64,000 nucleotides of DNA from Pararhizobium sp. YC-54 (GCF_025847205.1 NZ_JAOYTH010000003.1:434001-498000), one strand, 5' to 3'. Positions 44,470-54,489 are shown, numbered from the stretch's first letter. A program made the numbers and translations. Notes: generated by a model not told the origin, from the sequence alone.

Positions 44470-45120
44470 TCAGGGCTTCCAGCGCAGAAAATTCGAGATG
44501 AGGGCGAGGCCGAGCGTCTGGCTCTTTTCCGGATGGAACTGTGCCCCGGCCTTGTTGCCTTGGGCCACAAACGCCGTCACCGCCCCGCCATAGGCGGTGG
44601 TGGCGATCAGATCGTCCGGGTTTTCGACGGCGAGATGGTAGGAATGGACGAAATAGGCATGCAGCCCATCCTCACCAGTCTTGATGCCATTAAACAGCGG
44701 ATGCGGCTTCTTCAGCGCCAGCGTATTCCAGCCGATCTGCGGGATTTTCAATGTGGGATCGGAGGGCACCATCTCGACGACATCGCCCTTGATCCAGCCA
44801 AGCCCCTGAGTGGTCGTCTTTTCCAGGCCGCGCGACGACATCAGTTGCATGCCGACGCAGATGCCGAGGAACGGCCGGGCGGATGCCTCGACCGCTTCGC
44901 TCAGTGCTTGCCGCATGCCATCGACAGCATCGAGGCCGCGGCGGCAATCGGCATAGGCGCCGACTCCGGGCAGGACGATGCGGTCGGCGCTGGCAACGCG
45001 GTCGGCCTTGTCGGTGAGTTCGATTTCAGCATTGATGCCGGCTTCACGCGCAGCCCGTTCGAAGGCCTTCGTTGCCGAGCGCAGATTGCCGGATCCGTAG
45101 TCGATGATCGCAACGCGCAT
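44470..45120 (-). CDS. hisH: imidazole glycerol phosphate synthase, glutaminase subunit
   Basis: A 216-residue class I glutamine amidotransferase. The nucleophile is Cys88 in [10 protein letters not shown], and the His-Glu pair is in AQFHPEKSQ. It channels ammonia to HisF. The ATG overlaps the stop of the preceding DUF2628-type gene (TGATG), so translation is coupled. Confidence 0.97.
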   Translation of the reverse strand: MRVAIIDYGSGNLRSATKAFERAAREAGINAEIELTDKADRVASADRIVLPGVGAYADCRRGLDAVDGMRQALSEAVEASARPFLGICVGMQLMSSRGLEKTTTQGLGWIKGDVVEMVPSDPTLKIPQIGWNTLALKKPHPLFNGIKTGEDGLHAYFVHSYHLAVENPDDLIATTAYGGAVTAFVAQGNKAGAQFHPEKSQTLGLALISNFLRWKP

Positions 45121-45602
45121 CAGCGTTCTCCATAATTTTCAAACAGGCCCACAGCCGCGCGGCCATCGGCAGGCTTTGCCGCCGCGGTCGGCAGCACCGG
45201 TGGCTGCCAGGCGGTTTCGCCTTGCGCCATATCATCCGCAGCGGTTGCGTGGTCATAGATCATTTCGGCCGTGGCAAGATCGTCGGCGGTTATGATCGAT
45301 TGCAGCATCCAGCCGCCGGATTGCAGGCGCTGGGCAATGAAGGCAGGGCCTTCGAGTGCCGTGAGGAGTCGCAGTGCGAGCTCGATCAGCAGGCTTGCCA
45401 GCATGAAGCGCGGCTCGGCAGTTATCGCCGTCACCAGTGCCTGCAGGATTGCGACGGCAATACCCGCAATCCACTGGCGCTGATAGAGCAGCCAGATCGC
45501 CGGAAAGACGAAGGCGGCCCAGGAAAATTTGTCGGCGATGAACCGTGCTTTTTCGTCACTCTTGGGAGCGCCGGGAGGTGTCAGAACCAGATAGGAGGCC
45601 AT
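45120..45602 (-). CDS. DUF2628-type small membrane protein within the his cluster
   Basis: A 160-residue protein with two or three hydrophobic stretches: [32 protein letters not shown] and [17 protein letters not shown]. The FVxPxxWLLxxxxW pattern is that of DUF2628 proteins. The cytosolic tail is proline/alanine-rich. No role in histidine synthesis is known; its place between hisB and hisH is conserved in rhizobia as far as I recall. The ATG at 45602 was chosen over a TTG three codons upstream. Confidence 0.8.
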   Translation of the reverse strand: MASYLVLTPPGAPKSDEKARFIADKFSWAAFVFPAIWLLYQRQWIAGIAVAILQALVTAITAEPRFMLASLLIELALRLLTALEGPAFIAQRLQSGGWMLQSIITADDLATAEMIYDHATAADDMAQGETAWQPPVLPTAAAKPADGRAAVGLFENYGER

Positions 45603-45628
45603 ATCAGCCAACTTTCAATATGGGCCGG

Positions 45629-46237
45629 TCAGACCAGCGTTCCCTTGGTGGAGGGAACACGGCCTGCCTGGCGCGGATCGATCTCTGTTGCCGTGCGAAG
45701 CACGCGGGCAACGGCCTTGAAGCAGGTTTCGGAGATATGATGGTTGTTGGCGCCGTAGATGTTCTGCACATGCAGCGTGATGCCGCCGTGCTGGGCGAGC
45801 GCCTGAAAGAATTCGCGCACCAGTTCCGTATCGAACGTGCCGATCTTCGGCGCGGAGAAATCGACGTTCCAGACGAGGAACGGCCGGCCGGACACATCGA
45901 CCGCGGCGCGGGTCATCGTCTCGTCCATGGCAAGGTCGAGCGAGGCGTAACGGGTGATGCCGCGCCGGTCGCCGAGTGCCTTGGAGAGCGCCTGGCCGAT
46001 GGCGATGCCGGTGTCTTCCACCGTGTGGTGATCGTCCACATGGCGGTCGCCTTCGGCAACAATGTCCATGTCGATCAGCGAATGACGGGAAAGCTGTTCC
46101 AGCATATGGTCGAAAAAGCCGACGCCGGTCGAAATCCGCGACGTGCCTGTGCCGTCGATATTGACGGACACGGCAATCGAGGTTTCGTTGGTCTTGCGCG
46201 AAACGCTGCCGGTGCGATTGGCTTTCTGGTCGGCCAT
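45629..46237 (-). CDS. hisB: imidazoleglycerol-phosphate dehydratase
   Basis: A 202-residue manganese enzyme, monofunctional (no phosphatase domain). The two metal-binding repeats [11 protein letters not shown] and GANNHHISE are intact, with [14 protein letters not shown] near the N-terminus. The ATG at 46237 has GGGAGAA upstream. It is the first gene of the leftward his cluster, divergent from hslV. Confidence 0.96.
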   Translation of the reverse strand: MADQKANRTGSVSRKTNETSIAVSVNIDGTGTSRISTGVGFFDHMLEQLSRHSLIDMDIVAEGDRHVDDHHTVEDTGIAIGQALSKALGDRRGITRYASLDLAMDETMTRAAVDVSGRPFLVWNVDFSAPKIGTFDTELVREFFQALAQHGGITLHVQNIYGANNHHISETCFKAVARVLRTATEIDPRQAGRVPSTKGTLV

Positions 46238-46369
46238 CAGGTTCTCCCGAATGTAACAGAGCCGCTCCTTATCAGGCGGGGGGCGAAATATCCAGAACTG
46301 TGGCCATGATTCTCGCAGATGCAAAATGGACCGGTGTTCTTCGGGCTGGGAAGTGCGATGCAGGGCTAT

Positions 46370-46397
46370 TTGCAATCGGCAAAAGCGCTCTTACATA
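46370..46397 (+). promoter_or_regulatory. promoter candidate for hslV
   Basis: TTGCAA (46370-46375), 16 nt, TACATA (46392-46397), 65 nt before the hslV start. Heat-shock sigma control is expected for hslVU, but the match to an alphaproteobacterial RpoH consensus is only suggestive. Confidence 0.3.
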
Positions 46398-46461
46398 GGT
46401 TTCAACGGAGCCGATGTGCGGCTCGTCTAAGCGGCCCGGTAGCCGGGCAGGATGGGTTTTC

Positions 46462-46986
46462 ATGACAACGATTATTACCGTCCGAAAGGGCGGACAGGTG
46501 GTGATGGCGGGCGATGGCCAGGTGAGCCTCGGCCAGACCGTGATGAAGGGCAATGCGCGAAAAGTCCGCCGGCTCGGCAAGGGTGAGGTGATTGCCGGTT
46601 TTGCCGGTGCGACCGCCGACGCCTTCACGCTTCTCGAGAGGCTCGAAGCCAAGCTCGAGCAGTATCCCGATCAGCTGATGCGCGCCGCCGTCGAGCTCGC
46701 CAAGGACTGGCGCACCAACAAGTATCTGCGCAATCTCGAAGCGATGATGCTGGTGGCCGACAAGTCGATCACGCTGGCCATTACCGGCAATGGCGACGTG
46801 CTTGAACCGGAACACGGCACGATCGCCATCGGCTCGGGCGGCAATTTTGCCTTTGCGGCGGCCCGCGCCTTGATGGATTCGGACAAGACGGCCGAAGAGA
46901 TCGCTCGCCGGTCGATGGAGATCGCCGCCGACATCTGCGTCTACACCAATGGCAACATGGTCGTTGAAACGCTCGATGCCGCTTGA
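46462..46986 (+). CDS. hslV: ATP-dependent protease subunit HslV
   Basis: A 174-residue proteasome-type peptidase. Starting at the ATG at 46462 places Thr directly after Met ([11 protein letters not shown]), so removal of Met alone exposes the N-terminal threonine nucleophile. [24 protein letters not shown] and the Lys in RKVRRLGKG are typical. It assembles with HslU. Many rhizobial HslV entries carry a longer propeptide, but the upstream in-frame residues here ([15 protein letters not shown]) do not resemble one. Confidence 0.95.
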   Translation: MTTIITVRKGGQVVMAGDGQVSLGQTVMKGNARKVRRLGKGEVIAGFAGATADAFTLLERLEAKLEQYPDQLMRAAVELAKDWRTNKYLRNLEAMMLVADKSITLAITGNGDVLEPEHGTIAIGSGGNFAFAAARALMDSDKTAEEIARRSMEIAADICVYTNGNMVVETLDAA

Positions 46987-47497
46987 TCACGCGCCCCGCT
47001 ACCATTTTCGCGATGTGCGCCGGGAGGATTTTCCCCTGCTTGGCCAATGGTTGGCAGAGCCGCATGTCGCAAGATGGTGGGGCGAGCCGGCGGAAGAACT
47101 GGCGGGCATCGAGGAAGCCATGACGAGTGTCGAAACACGCCCGCTGATGGTCGAACTGGACGGAATGCCGATTGCCTATCTGCAGTGTTATGATCCGCAT
47201 CTGGAAGAGGATCATCCCTATCAGGATCAACCGCCGGGCACGCTCGGGATCGATATCTCGATTGGCAACCCGGACTTGACTGGCAGGGGCCACGGCAGCG
47301 CGATCATCAGCCAGTTCTGTGCCGAGCTTTTCGCCGCCGGTGCAGCGCGCATCGTGATCGATCCCGATCCGGAAAACGCGCAAGCCATTCGCGCCTACGA
47401 AAAAGCGGGTTTCCGCTTCCTCGATACGCGCCATTCCATTTACGGTCCGGCTCATTTCATGGTGCTGGGCAAAGCTGAAGAAACGGATTTGACATGA
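46976..47497 (+). CDS. GNAT acetyltransferase between hslV and hslU (AAC(6')-like)
   Basis: A 173-residue acetyltransferase. Features are [28 protein letters not shown], the [21 protein letters not shown] acetyl-CoA loop and the late [13 protein letters not shown]. This is the aminoglycoside 6'-N-acetyltransferase/siderophore-type fold; the real substrate is unknown. It overlaps hslV by 11 nt and hslU by 4 nt, so it is translated within the protease operon. The arrangement recurs in Rhizobiaceae as far as I recall. Confidence 0.85.
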   Translation: MPLDHAPRYHFRDVRREDFPLLGQWLAEPHVARWWGEPAEELAGIEEAMTSVETRPLMVELDGMPIAYLQCYDPHLEEDHPYQDQPPGTLGIDISIGNPDLTGRGHGSAIISQFCAELFAAGAARIVIDPDPENAQAIRAYEKAGFRFLDTRHSIYGPAHFMVLGKAEETDLT

Positions 47498-48801
47498 CCA
47501 CATTTTCACCCCGCGAAATCGTGTCGGAACTCGACCGGTTCATCATCGGCCAGCACGACGCCAAGCGCGCCGTCGCCATTGCCTTGCGCAACCGCTGGCG
47601 CCGCCAGCAGCTCAATGACGAGCTGCGCGACGAAGTGATGCCGAAGAATATTCTGATGATCGGCCCGACCGGTGTCGGCAAGACCGAGATTTCCCGCCGT
47701 CTGGCCAAGCTCGCCGGCGCGCCCTTCATCAAGGTCGAGGCGACGAAATTCACCGAAGTCGGTTATGTCGGCCGCGATGTCGAACAGATCGTCCGCGACC
47801 TCGTCGAGGTCGGCATCGGCCTGGTGCGCGAAAAGAAGCGCGCCGACGTCAAGGCCAAGGCGCATCTGAACGCGGAGGAACGCGTGCTCGACGCCCTGGT
47901 TGGCGCGACCGCCTCGCCGGCCACCCGCGACAGTTTCCGCAAGAAGCTGCGCGCCAACGAACTGGACGACAAGGAAATCGACATCGAGATCGCCGACACG
48001 GCGACGCCCGGCGGCGGTTTCGAAATCCCCGGCATGCCGGGCGCCAATATCGGTGTTCTCAACCTGTCGGAAATGTTCGGCAAGGCGATGGGCCAGCGCA
48101 CCAAGAAGGTCCGCACGACGGTCAAGGAGTCTTATGGCATCCTGATCAACGACGAATCCGACAAGCTGCTCGACAATGAGGAAATCCAGCGGGAAGCCGT
48201 GCGCTCGGCGGAGAATGACGGCATCGTCTTCCTCGACGAAATCGACAAGATCGCCGCCCGCGATGGCGGCATGGGCGCTGGTGTGTCACGTGAAGGCGTG
48301 CAGCGCGACTTGCTTCCGCTGGTCGAAGGGACGACGGTTGCGACCAAGTATGGGCCGGTGAAGACCGATCATATTCTGTTCATCGCATCAGGCGCCTTCC
48401 ATGTCTCCAAGCCGTCCGACCTGTTGCCGGAATTGCAGGGCCGCCTGCCGATCCGCGTCGAGCTGAAGGCGCTGACCAAGGAAGACTTCCGCCGCATCCT
48501 GACCGAAACCGAGGTCAGCCTGATCCGTCAGTACAAGGCGCTTCTGGAAACCGAAGGCGTCAATCTGGACTTCACCGAAGATGCACTCGATGCGCTGGCT
48601 GATGTTGCGGTCAAGCTCAACACCAGCGTCGAAAATATCGGCGCGCGGCGCCTGCAGACGGTGATGGAACGGGTCCTCGACGAAATCTCCTATGCGGCGC
48701 CGGACAAGTCCGGTGAGGCACTGACGATCGATGCGGATTACGTCAAGAAGCATGTCGGCGATCTTGCCGCCAATACGGATTTGTCGCGGTACATCCTGTA
48801 A
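47494..48801 (+). CDS. hslU: ATP-dependent protease ATPase subunit HslU
   Basis: A 435-residue AAA+ unfoldase. Walker A is GPTGVGKTE (57-65), the pore motif GYVGRDVE follows, Walker B is [10 protein letters not shown], sensor-2 is [17 protein letters not shown] and the C-terminal LSRYIL tail docks into HslV. The insertion (I) domain is present at about 110-230. It overlaps the preceding GNAT gene (ATGA). Confidence 0.97.
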   Translation: MTTFSPREIVSELDRFIIGQHDAKRAVAIALRNRWRRQQLNDELRDEVMPKNILMIGPTGVGKTEISRRLAKLAGAPFIKVEATKFTEVGYVGRDVEQIVRDLVEVGIGLVREKKRADVKAKAHLNAEERVLDALVGATASPATRDSFRKKLRANELDDKEIDIEIADTATPGGGFEIPGMPGANIGVLNLSEMFGKAMGQRTKKVRTTVKESYGILINDESDKLLDNEEIQREAVRSAENDGIVFLDEIDKIAARDGGMGAGVSREGVQRDLLPLVEGTTVATKYGPVKTDHILFIASGAFHVSKPSDLLPELQGRLPIRVELKALTKEDFRRILTETEVSLIRQYKALLETEGVNLDFTEDALDALADVAVKLNTSVENIGARRLQTVMERVLDEISYAAPDKSGEALTIDADYVKKHVGDLAANTDLSRYIL

Positions 48802-49230
48802 GGCGCGCGGGAACCTGAAGCAGTGTCTATTGACGGCGGCTTCTGTGAAACTGCCAGCAAGCGACAAAAAACGGTTGCTTTGGCTGTGTCACATCCCACC
48901 CTCCGTCATCCTCGGGCTTGACCCGAGGATCTGCGATAGAGCCGGATGGTCCGTTGTCAAAACATGAAACCCATCAAATGGGCTGCGGAAATGGATCCTC
49001 GGGTCAAGCCCGAGGATGACGGAGTTCGGGGTTGGCGCATCCGCAAGACAGCCGCCCCGAGACATTTATCCATAACCAAGGCACAACCCACGTGCATCCT
49101 GATGGGCCGCTTGTTTGCATCCCCTTCGCGCGATAAGGCTTTCCCGGTGCCGGGCATGATTCCGACACGATTTTGCCGCATGCGTCCCGGCACATCCGGA
49201 ACGTCAAGACAGGTTCACAGGAAACAGAGC
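48802..49230. other. spacer after hslU containing an inverted repeat pair
   Basis: A 429-nt spacer. Apart from the repeat at 48901-49024 it holds no recognised gene. An in-frame extension of the downstream DUF1402 gene reaches back to 48946, but it would run through the repeat and has no ribosome binding site. A weak hairpin, AAGCGAC/GTTGCTT around 48859, is the only hslU terminator candidate. Confidence 0.55.
48901..49024. repeat. pair of 31-bp intergenic palindromes in perfect inverted orientation
   Basis: The 31 nt at 48901-48931 are the exact reverse complement of 48994-49024. Each arm is itself a hairpin (CCTCGGG-CTTGA-CCCGAGG). The intervening 62 nt contain a smaller dyad, CCCAT-CAA-ATGGG, at 48970-48982. 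This sequence type is a common alphaproteobacterial intergenic repeat; the whole could fold as one long cruciform downstream of hslU. Confidence 0.9.
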
Positions 49231-50181
49231 GTGCGCCCCATCCTTCACATGCTTCTCGTCGCGGCAATGATTGCCGTTACCGGCCCCGCCATGGCGGACG
49301 GAATTCGTGTGGTGCCGGAGGGCAACCGGTATCAGGATCAGCCGAACGTGCCGGGCGCATCCATGCGCCGGACCAAGGCCGGCAAGACCTCCTTCGATGC
49401 GAAATATGACAAGGTGCGCAATCTGCTGGCCACCGACGGCAAGCTGATGGGCAAGATCAAGTCGATAGCGCGCGCCTATGGCATCGACCCGATCCACATG
49501 GTCGGCGCGATTGTTGGCGAGCATACCTATAATGTCGACGCCTATGACCGGCTGCAGTCCTATTACGTCAAGGCCGCCGCCTATGCCGGCGACAGTTTCC
49601 GCTTCGGCTACGAGGGTGAAAGCGTTGCCGATTTCGTGTCGCGTCCGGAGTTTTCCAAATGCGCGGGCAAGAAGAGTTCCTATGCGCTCTGGAGCTGCCG
49701 CGAAAGTGTCTGGGACAGCCAGTTCCGTGGCAATACGGTCGGCGGCACCGCCTACCCGAACAATCGGTTCAGCGCGGTGTTCTTCCAGCCGTTCTTTGCC
49801 GGCCAGACTTTTGGCCTTGGCCAGATCAATCCGCTGACCGCCCTGATGCTCACGGACATGGTGTCGCGCGTTTCGGGCTATGACCGGCTGGACGAAAACG
49901 ATGCCGCCGGCGTTTACAAGGCGATCATGGATCCGGACCAGTCGCTCGCCTATATGGCCGCCTCGATCCGCCACTCGATCGATGTGTACAAATCGATCGC
50001 CGGCATGGATATTTCCGACAATCCCGGCATCACCTCGACCCTCTACAATGTCGGAAATCCCGACCAGCGCGCCGCAGCGCTTGCCGCGAAAAACAAAGGC
50101 GGCGAGGTGCAGTGGCCCGAAGAAAATTATTATGGCTGGCTGGTCAACGACAAGCTGGCGGAACTAAAAGGCCTGCTCTAG
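49231..50181 (+). CDS. DUF1402-type exported protein
   Basis: A 316-residue protein. It begins at the GTG at 49231 (MRPILHMLLVAAMIAVTGPAMA), a good signal peptide with cleavage after AMA, and AGGAAACAGAGC precedes it. The mature part has IKSIARAYGIDPIHMVGAIVGEHTYN and QTFGLGQINPLTAL, which resemble the helix and catalytic-Glu region of lytic transglycosylases (E in VGEHT, GLGQINP). This matches DUF1402 proteins of rhizobia. A peptidoglycan-cleaving role is inferred from that resemblance only. Confidence 0.82.
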   Translation: MRPILHMLLVAAMIAVTGPAMADGIRVVPEGNRYQDQPNVPGASMRRTKAGKTSFDAKYDKVRNLLATDGKLMGKIKSIARAYGIDPIHMVGAIVGEHTYNVDAYDRLQSYYVKAAAYAGDSFRFGYEGESVADFVSRPEFSKCAGKKSSYALWSCRESVWDSQFRGNTVGGTAYPNNRFSAVFFQPFFAGQTFGLGQINPLTALMLTDMVSRVSGYDRLDENDAAGVYKAIMDPDQSLAYMAASIRHSIDVYKSIAGMDISDNPGITSTLYNVGNPDQRAAALAAKNKGGEVQWPEENYYGWLVNDKLAELKGLL

Positions 50182-50262
50182 CTTTCCTGAAATAGCCATA
50201 CCTTCATGCAAAGCTGGGTGGTTGGGGCCGCCAATGTGTGGCGGCACACGGAAAGCCCATCC

Positions 50263-51657
50263 ATGGATATGAGACCCGAACCGTTCGAGCCGCCCGCGCC
50301 GATCCCCCGCACGGTGCCGCCGTCGCGCCTGCAGATCATCCGCACGGTGATGCGCAATCCACTGGAATTGTGGGGCGAGCCCTCCTACACGTTGCCGTGG
50401 ATCGACACCAAGTTCATCAACCAGCGCACCCTGATCGTCAATGATCCCAACCTGATCCGTTATATTCTCGTCGAGAATGCTGCGAACTATGAAATGTCCA
50501 AGGTGCGCCGCCTCATTCTGCGGCCGATCCTGCGCGACGGGCTGCTGACGGCCGAAGGCGAGGTCTGGAAACGGTCGCGCAAGGCCATGGCGCCGGTCTT
50601 CACGCCGCGTCATGCGCGAGGTTTTGCCAAGCAGATGCTGGCCAAGACCGAGGAATATGCCGCGAAATACGACGAGGCGGCGGCGACCAACTCCGTCGTC
50701 AATATCGCCAACGACATGACCGAGCTGACCTACGGCATTCTTTCTGAAACGCTGTTTTCCGGGCAGATCGCCGCCGAGACCGAGGGGTTTGCTGACAGCG
50801 TCGAGCGGCTTTTGCACCGGATGGGCCGGGTCGATCCCATGGACCTTCTGCTTGCGCCACCCTGGGTGCCGCGCCTGACCCGCATCGGCGGCGCCAAGGT
50901 GATGGCGGAATTCCGCGGGATCGTCGAGGAAACCATGGATCACCGGCGGCAGCTGATCCGCTCGGATCCCGCAGCGGCCCCGCAGGATTTCCTGACGCTG
51001 CTTCTGCAGCTGGAACGGCCTGACGGGCTTTCAACCGATGAAATTTCCGACAACATCCTGACATTTATCGGGGCGGGACACGAAACCACGGCACGCGCGC
51101 TCGCCTGGACGCTCTATTGCGTCGCCAATTCCCCGCATGTGCGCGAGAATATGGAAGCTGAAATCGATGCGGTCCTGTCGAGCGGAGCCGAGCCGGTGGA
51201 CTGGCTCGATCAGATGCCGCATGTGCGCGCCTCCTTCGAGGAGGCAATGCGGCTCTATCCGCCGGCGCCCTCGATCAACCGGGCCGCGATCAAGGCGGAC
51301 TCCTGGACTTCTCCGCAGGGCGAACGCGTGGAAATCCCCAAGGGTATTTCGGTTCTGATCATGCCCTGGACGCTGCATCGCCATGTGCTCTACTGGGAAA
51401 AACCGCGCGCCTTCATGCCGGAACGCTTCCTGCCGGAAAATCGCGACAAGCTGCACCGGTTCCAATACCTGCCGTTCGGCGCCGGGCCGCGCATCTGCAT
51501 TGGTGCTACGTTCGCGCTGCAGGAAGCGGTGATCGCGCTCGGCGTACTGATGAAGCGCTTCCGGTTCGACATGACGCCGGAGACAAAACCCTGGCCGGTG
51601 CAGCGGCTGACCACCCAGCCTAGGGGCGGGCTGCCGTTGAGGGTGTCGGTGCGGTAA
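50263..51657 (+). CDS. cytochrome P450
   Basis: A 464-residue soluble P450. I-helix is FIGAGHETTARAL, K-helix ExxR is SFEEAMRLYPP and the heme-binding loop is FGAGPRICIG with Cys412. There is no membrane anchor or fused reductase. No ferredoxin or ferredoxin reductase gene is next to it, so electron partners are encoded elsewhere. The substrate is unknown. I choose the ATG at 50263, with GGAAAG 9 nt before it, over the ATG at 50206, which has no site. Its 3' end overlaps a convergent gene by 38 nt. Confidence 0.92.
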   Translation: MDMRPEPFEPPAPIPRTVPPSRLQIIRTVMRNPLELWGEPSYTLPWIDTKFINQRTLIVNDPNLIRYILVENAANYEMSKVRRLILRPILRDGLLTAEGEVWKRSRKAMAPVFTPRHARGFAKQMLAKTEEYAAKYDEAAATNSVVNIANDMTELTYGILSETLFSGQIAAETEGFADSVERLLHRMGRVDPMDLLLAPPWVPRLTRIGGAKVMAEFRGIVEETMDHRRQLIRSDPAAAPQDFLTLLLQLERPDGLSTDEISDNILTFIGAGHETTARALAWTLYCVANSPHVRENMEAEIDAVLSSGAEPVDWLDQMPHVRASFEEAMRLYPPAPSINRAAIKADSWTSPQGERVEIPKGISVLIMPWTLHRHVLYWEKPRAFMPERFLPENRDKLHRFQYLPFGAGPRICIGATFALQEAVIALGVLMKRFRFDMTPETKPWPVQRLTTQPRGGLPLRVSVR

Positions 51658-52237
51658 AGGTCTTGCCGGGCGTTTCCGATTGCACGGCGCGGATCGGCGA
51701 ATCCGACGGCACCGGCTCCTGCAATTGCTTCTTCGGCTTCTTGATCGTCTTGATTTGCGCGCATGTGGAATCGCCGACGCCCTCGCAGGGTTTGTAGACG
51801 ACGATCTCGCTGCCCGCGCCGTCGTCCCAGACGGCCTGGATGGCAAGCGTTTTCGCCTCGCCGGCCGGCAGCGAGATGTAGATATATTCGTTGGTATTGT
51901 CTTCGGGCAGGTTGAAGGGGATCTGCGGATTGCATTTGCCGAGCGGAAAGCGCTTGTCGAGCGCGTCGGAATTGACCGAGTAGCGGATTTCCGAGAGACG
52001 GCAATGCATGGTCTGCAGCGTCGTGAAATAGATCAGCTGCTTGTCGTCGTAATTGCGAAACTGGATCCAGCCGGTCACCTTGTTGGCATCGAGCATCGCC
52101 TTGTAGATGGCGACATCGGGAAGAACCGGCTTGTATTCCTCCTCGTCGCCGGCCTCCTGGGCAAAGGAGGGCAGGCTGATGGCAGGGGGGCCTGCAATCG
52201 CAAGGATCAGCAAGAGCATGCGTGAGAAACCGGCCAT
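51620..52237 (-). CDS. exported protein of unknown function
   Basis: A 205-residue protein with a signal peptide (FSRMLLLILAIAGPPAISLPSFA, cut near SFA/QEA). The mature domain has four conserved-looking cysteines (HCRL, GKCNP, KPCEG, TCAQ). The C-terminal tail, about 45 residues, is lysine-, proline- and serine-rich and looks disordered; part is encoded over the P450 3' end. I do not recognise the family. The ATG at 52237 has AAGGATC 8 nt upstream. Confidence 0.75.
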   Translation of the reverse strand: MAGFSRMLLLILAIAGPPAISLPSFAQEAGDEEEYKPVLPDVAIYKAMLDANKVTGWIQFRNYDDKQLIYFTTLQTMHCRLSEIRYSVNSDALDKRFPLGKCNPQIPFNLPEDNTNEYIYISLPAGEAKTLAIQAVWDDGAGSEIVVYKPCEGVGDSTCAQIKTIKKPKKQLQEPVPSDSPIRAVQSETPGKTFTAPTPSTAARP

Positions 52238-52367
52238 GCCATGATCCTTCTTTTTTACACTGTCGCTCAGTCCGAATATGCATGTCGGCGAAGCGATGGC
52301 CTTTCGCTGAAAGATGTCATATCACCTCGGCCATATCCTTTGAAGCCGGGTTTCCGGTGCTGCCCGA

Positions 52368-54380
52368 ATGGACGCTCTCGTGACTGATCATCTCCTCCTC
52401 GGCATCGACACCGGCGGAACCTATACCGACGCGGTTCTTTTCAGCGAGACCCATGGGGTCGTCGCCAAGGCAAAGGCGCTGACCACGCGTCACGATCTCT
52501 CGGTTGGCATCGCCGGTGCCGTCGAGGCCGTGCTGGAACAGGCAAAGGTGCCCGCGTCCGCCATCGGTCTGGTTTCGCTGTCGACGACGCTTGCGACCAA
52601 CGCGCTGGTCGAAGGTCAGGGCGGCCGCGCCGGCCTGGTGATGATCGGGTTTGGCCCGGAAGACCTGAAGCGGGACGGCCTGCAGGAGGCGCTGGGCTCC
52701 GATCCGGTGATCTTCCTGCCCGGTGGCCATAATGTGCATGGCGGCGAGACGCTGCTCGACATGACGCTGCTCGACGAGGCCCTGCCGCAGCTCGCAACGC
52801 AGGTTTCGTCCTTCGCGGTGGCCGGCTATTTCGCCGTGCGGAATCCGGCTCACGAGCAGCGGGTGCGCGACCGTATCCGCGAAGCGTCGCATCTGCCGGT
52901 CACCTGCAGCCATGAGCTTTCGTCCAAGCTCGGCGGTCCGCGCCGGGCGCTCACGACGCTTCTCAACGCCCGTCTCGTCTCGATGATCGACCGGCTGATC
53001 GGCGCCTGCGAAGGCTTTTTGCAGCAACGCGGCATCGATGTCCCGATGATGGTCGTGCGTGGCGACGGTGCGCTGATTTCGGCGGCGGAAGCCCGGTTGC
53101 GGCCGATCGAAACCATTCTCTCCGGCCCGGCGGCAAGCCTTGTCGGCGCCCGCCACCTGACCGGCCTCGACAATGCCGTCGTCTCCGATATCGGCGGCAC
53201 CACCACGGATGTGGCGGTGCTCGATCAGGGGCGTCCGCGTCTGGATGGCGAAGGCGCCGTCGTCGGCGGGTTCCGCACCATGGTCGAGGCGGTGGCGATG
53301 CGCACCTTCGGCCTGGGTGGCGATTCGGAAGTCCGCATCAACGATCGCGGGCTGCAGGCGAGGATCGATCTTGGCCCGCGCCGGTTCCTGCCGCTCAGCC
53401 TTGCTGCTGTCGAGCATGAGGATGCGGTCATTTCCGTGCTCGAGCGCCAGCTGCGCACCGCGCATGTGGGGCGGCATGACGGCCGTCTGGCCGTGCGGAC
53501 CGGGCTTCCCGATCATCTCGCAAGCGGCCTCCAGCCGCAGGAACAGGCCCTTTACGAGCGGATCGGCGCCGTGCCAGTAGCGCTGGAAAGCCTTTTGACC
53601 AGCACGCTGCAGAAGGCGACGCTGGACAGGCTGGTGGCGCGGGGCCTCGTCCATATCTGTGGCCTCACCCCGTCGGACGCCATGCATGTGCTGGGGCGGC
53701 AGGACCAGTGGAACGCAACCGCAGCCCGGCTCGGTGCCGAGCTTGCGGCCCGGGTGAAGGATGGCTCCGGAAAGCCGATCGCCGCATCGGCCGAAAGCCT
53801 GTCCGACATGATCGTCGCCCGGCTGACCCGTCAGTCCGCCGAAGTCATTCTCGCCTCCTGCCTGGCGGAAGATGGCGCAGCGATCGATCCGGCGGTGTCG
53901 CTTGCCGTCGATCGGGCGCTGAAACGCGAACCGGGCATCGTTGGCTTCTCGTTGTCGCTGGATCGCCCGCTGGTCGGTCTCGGGGCATCCGCGCCGGTCT
54001 ATTATCCGGCTATCGCTGAGATGCTCGGGGCCGAATCGTCAATTCCGGCTGAGGCCGGGGTTGCCAATGCCGTCGGCGCGATCGTCGGCCAGGTGAGAGC
54101 CTCAGTCACGGTCTTTGTTACGGCGCCGGAAGAGAGTATCTTCATCGTCAATGGCGCCGGGCCGAGTAGCCGCTTCCTGGATCAGGAGCAGGCTTTCGGA
54201 GCGGCGCGTGAGCGGGCGCAAGCGGCAGCTCTGGCCTCGGCGCGCTCCAACGGTGCCGACGAGCCGGCACTGGTCATGCGCGAAGAGATCGACGCGCCGG
54301 AAATCGAGGGCAGCCGCAAGCTGGTCGAGGCCCGGTTTACAGCTATTGCCAGCGGCCGCCCGCGCGTCGCACACGGTTGA
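52368..54380 (+). CDS. hydantoinase/oxoprolinase-family protein (HyuA-like)
   Basis: A 670-residue protein with the ASKHA-type phosphate-1 motif LGIDTGGTYTDAV (about 11-23) and STTLATNALVEG. DIGGTTTDVAVLDQGRP marks the second motif of the HyuA/5-oxoprolinase A domain. Relatives are ATP-dependent amidases or acetone carboxylase subunits that work with a HyuB-type partner; no partner gene is adjacent here. The start is the ATG at 52368 without a strong site; a GTG at 52380 is possible. It lies 109 nt before glcB on the same strand. Confidence 0.87.
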   Translation: MDALVTDHLLLGIDTGGTYTDAVLFSETHGVVAKAKALTTRHDLSVGIAGAVEAVLEQAKVPASAIGLVSLSTTLATNALVEGQGGRAGLVMIGFGPEDLKRDGLQEALGSDPVIFLPGGHNVHGGETLLDMTLLDEALPQLATQVSSFAVAGYFAVRNPAHEQRVRDRIREASHLPVTCSHELSSKLGGPRRALTTLLNARLVSMIDRLIGACEGFLQQRGIDVPMMVVRGDGALISAAEARLRPIETILSGPAASLVGARHLTGLDNAVVSDIGGTTTDVAVLDQGRPRLDGEGAVVGGFRTMVEAVAMRTFGLGGDSEVRINDRGLQARIDLGPRRFLPLSLAAVEHEDAVISVLERQLRTAHVGRHDGRLAVRTGLPDHLASGLQPQEQALYERIGAVPVALESLLTSTLQKATLDRLVARGLVHICGLTPSDAMHVLGRQDQWNATAARLGAELAARVKDGSGKPIAASAESLSDMIVARLTRQSAEVILASCLAEDGAAIDPAVSLAVDRALKREPGIVGFSLSLDRPLVGLGASAPVYYPAIAEMLGAESSIPAEAGVANAVGAIVGQVRASVTVFVTAPEESIFIVNGAGPSSRFLDQEQAFGAARERAQAAALASARSNGADEPALVMREEIDAPEIEGSRKLVEARFTAIASGRPRVAHG

Positions 54381-54489
54381 TTTGTTCTATACTGGAAATA
54401 ATTCTTCGCATTTTCGCTGGATTGACAGGGAATGAAACCGTGAGAGACTGCGGCCTCTCAGATTTGAGCGTTAATTCAAGGAGTTGCTT

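Noticed and set aside
48946..49230. 95-residue N-terminal extension of the DUF1402 protein
   Set aside because: It would be encoded by the inverted repeat and lacks a start signal, whereas the GTG at 49231 opens directly into a good signal peptide.
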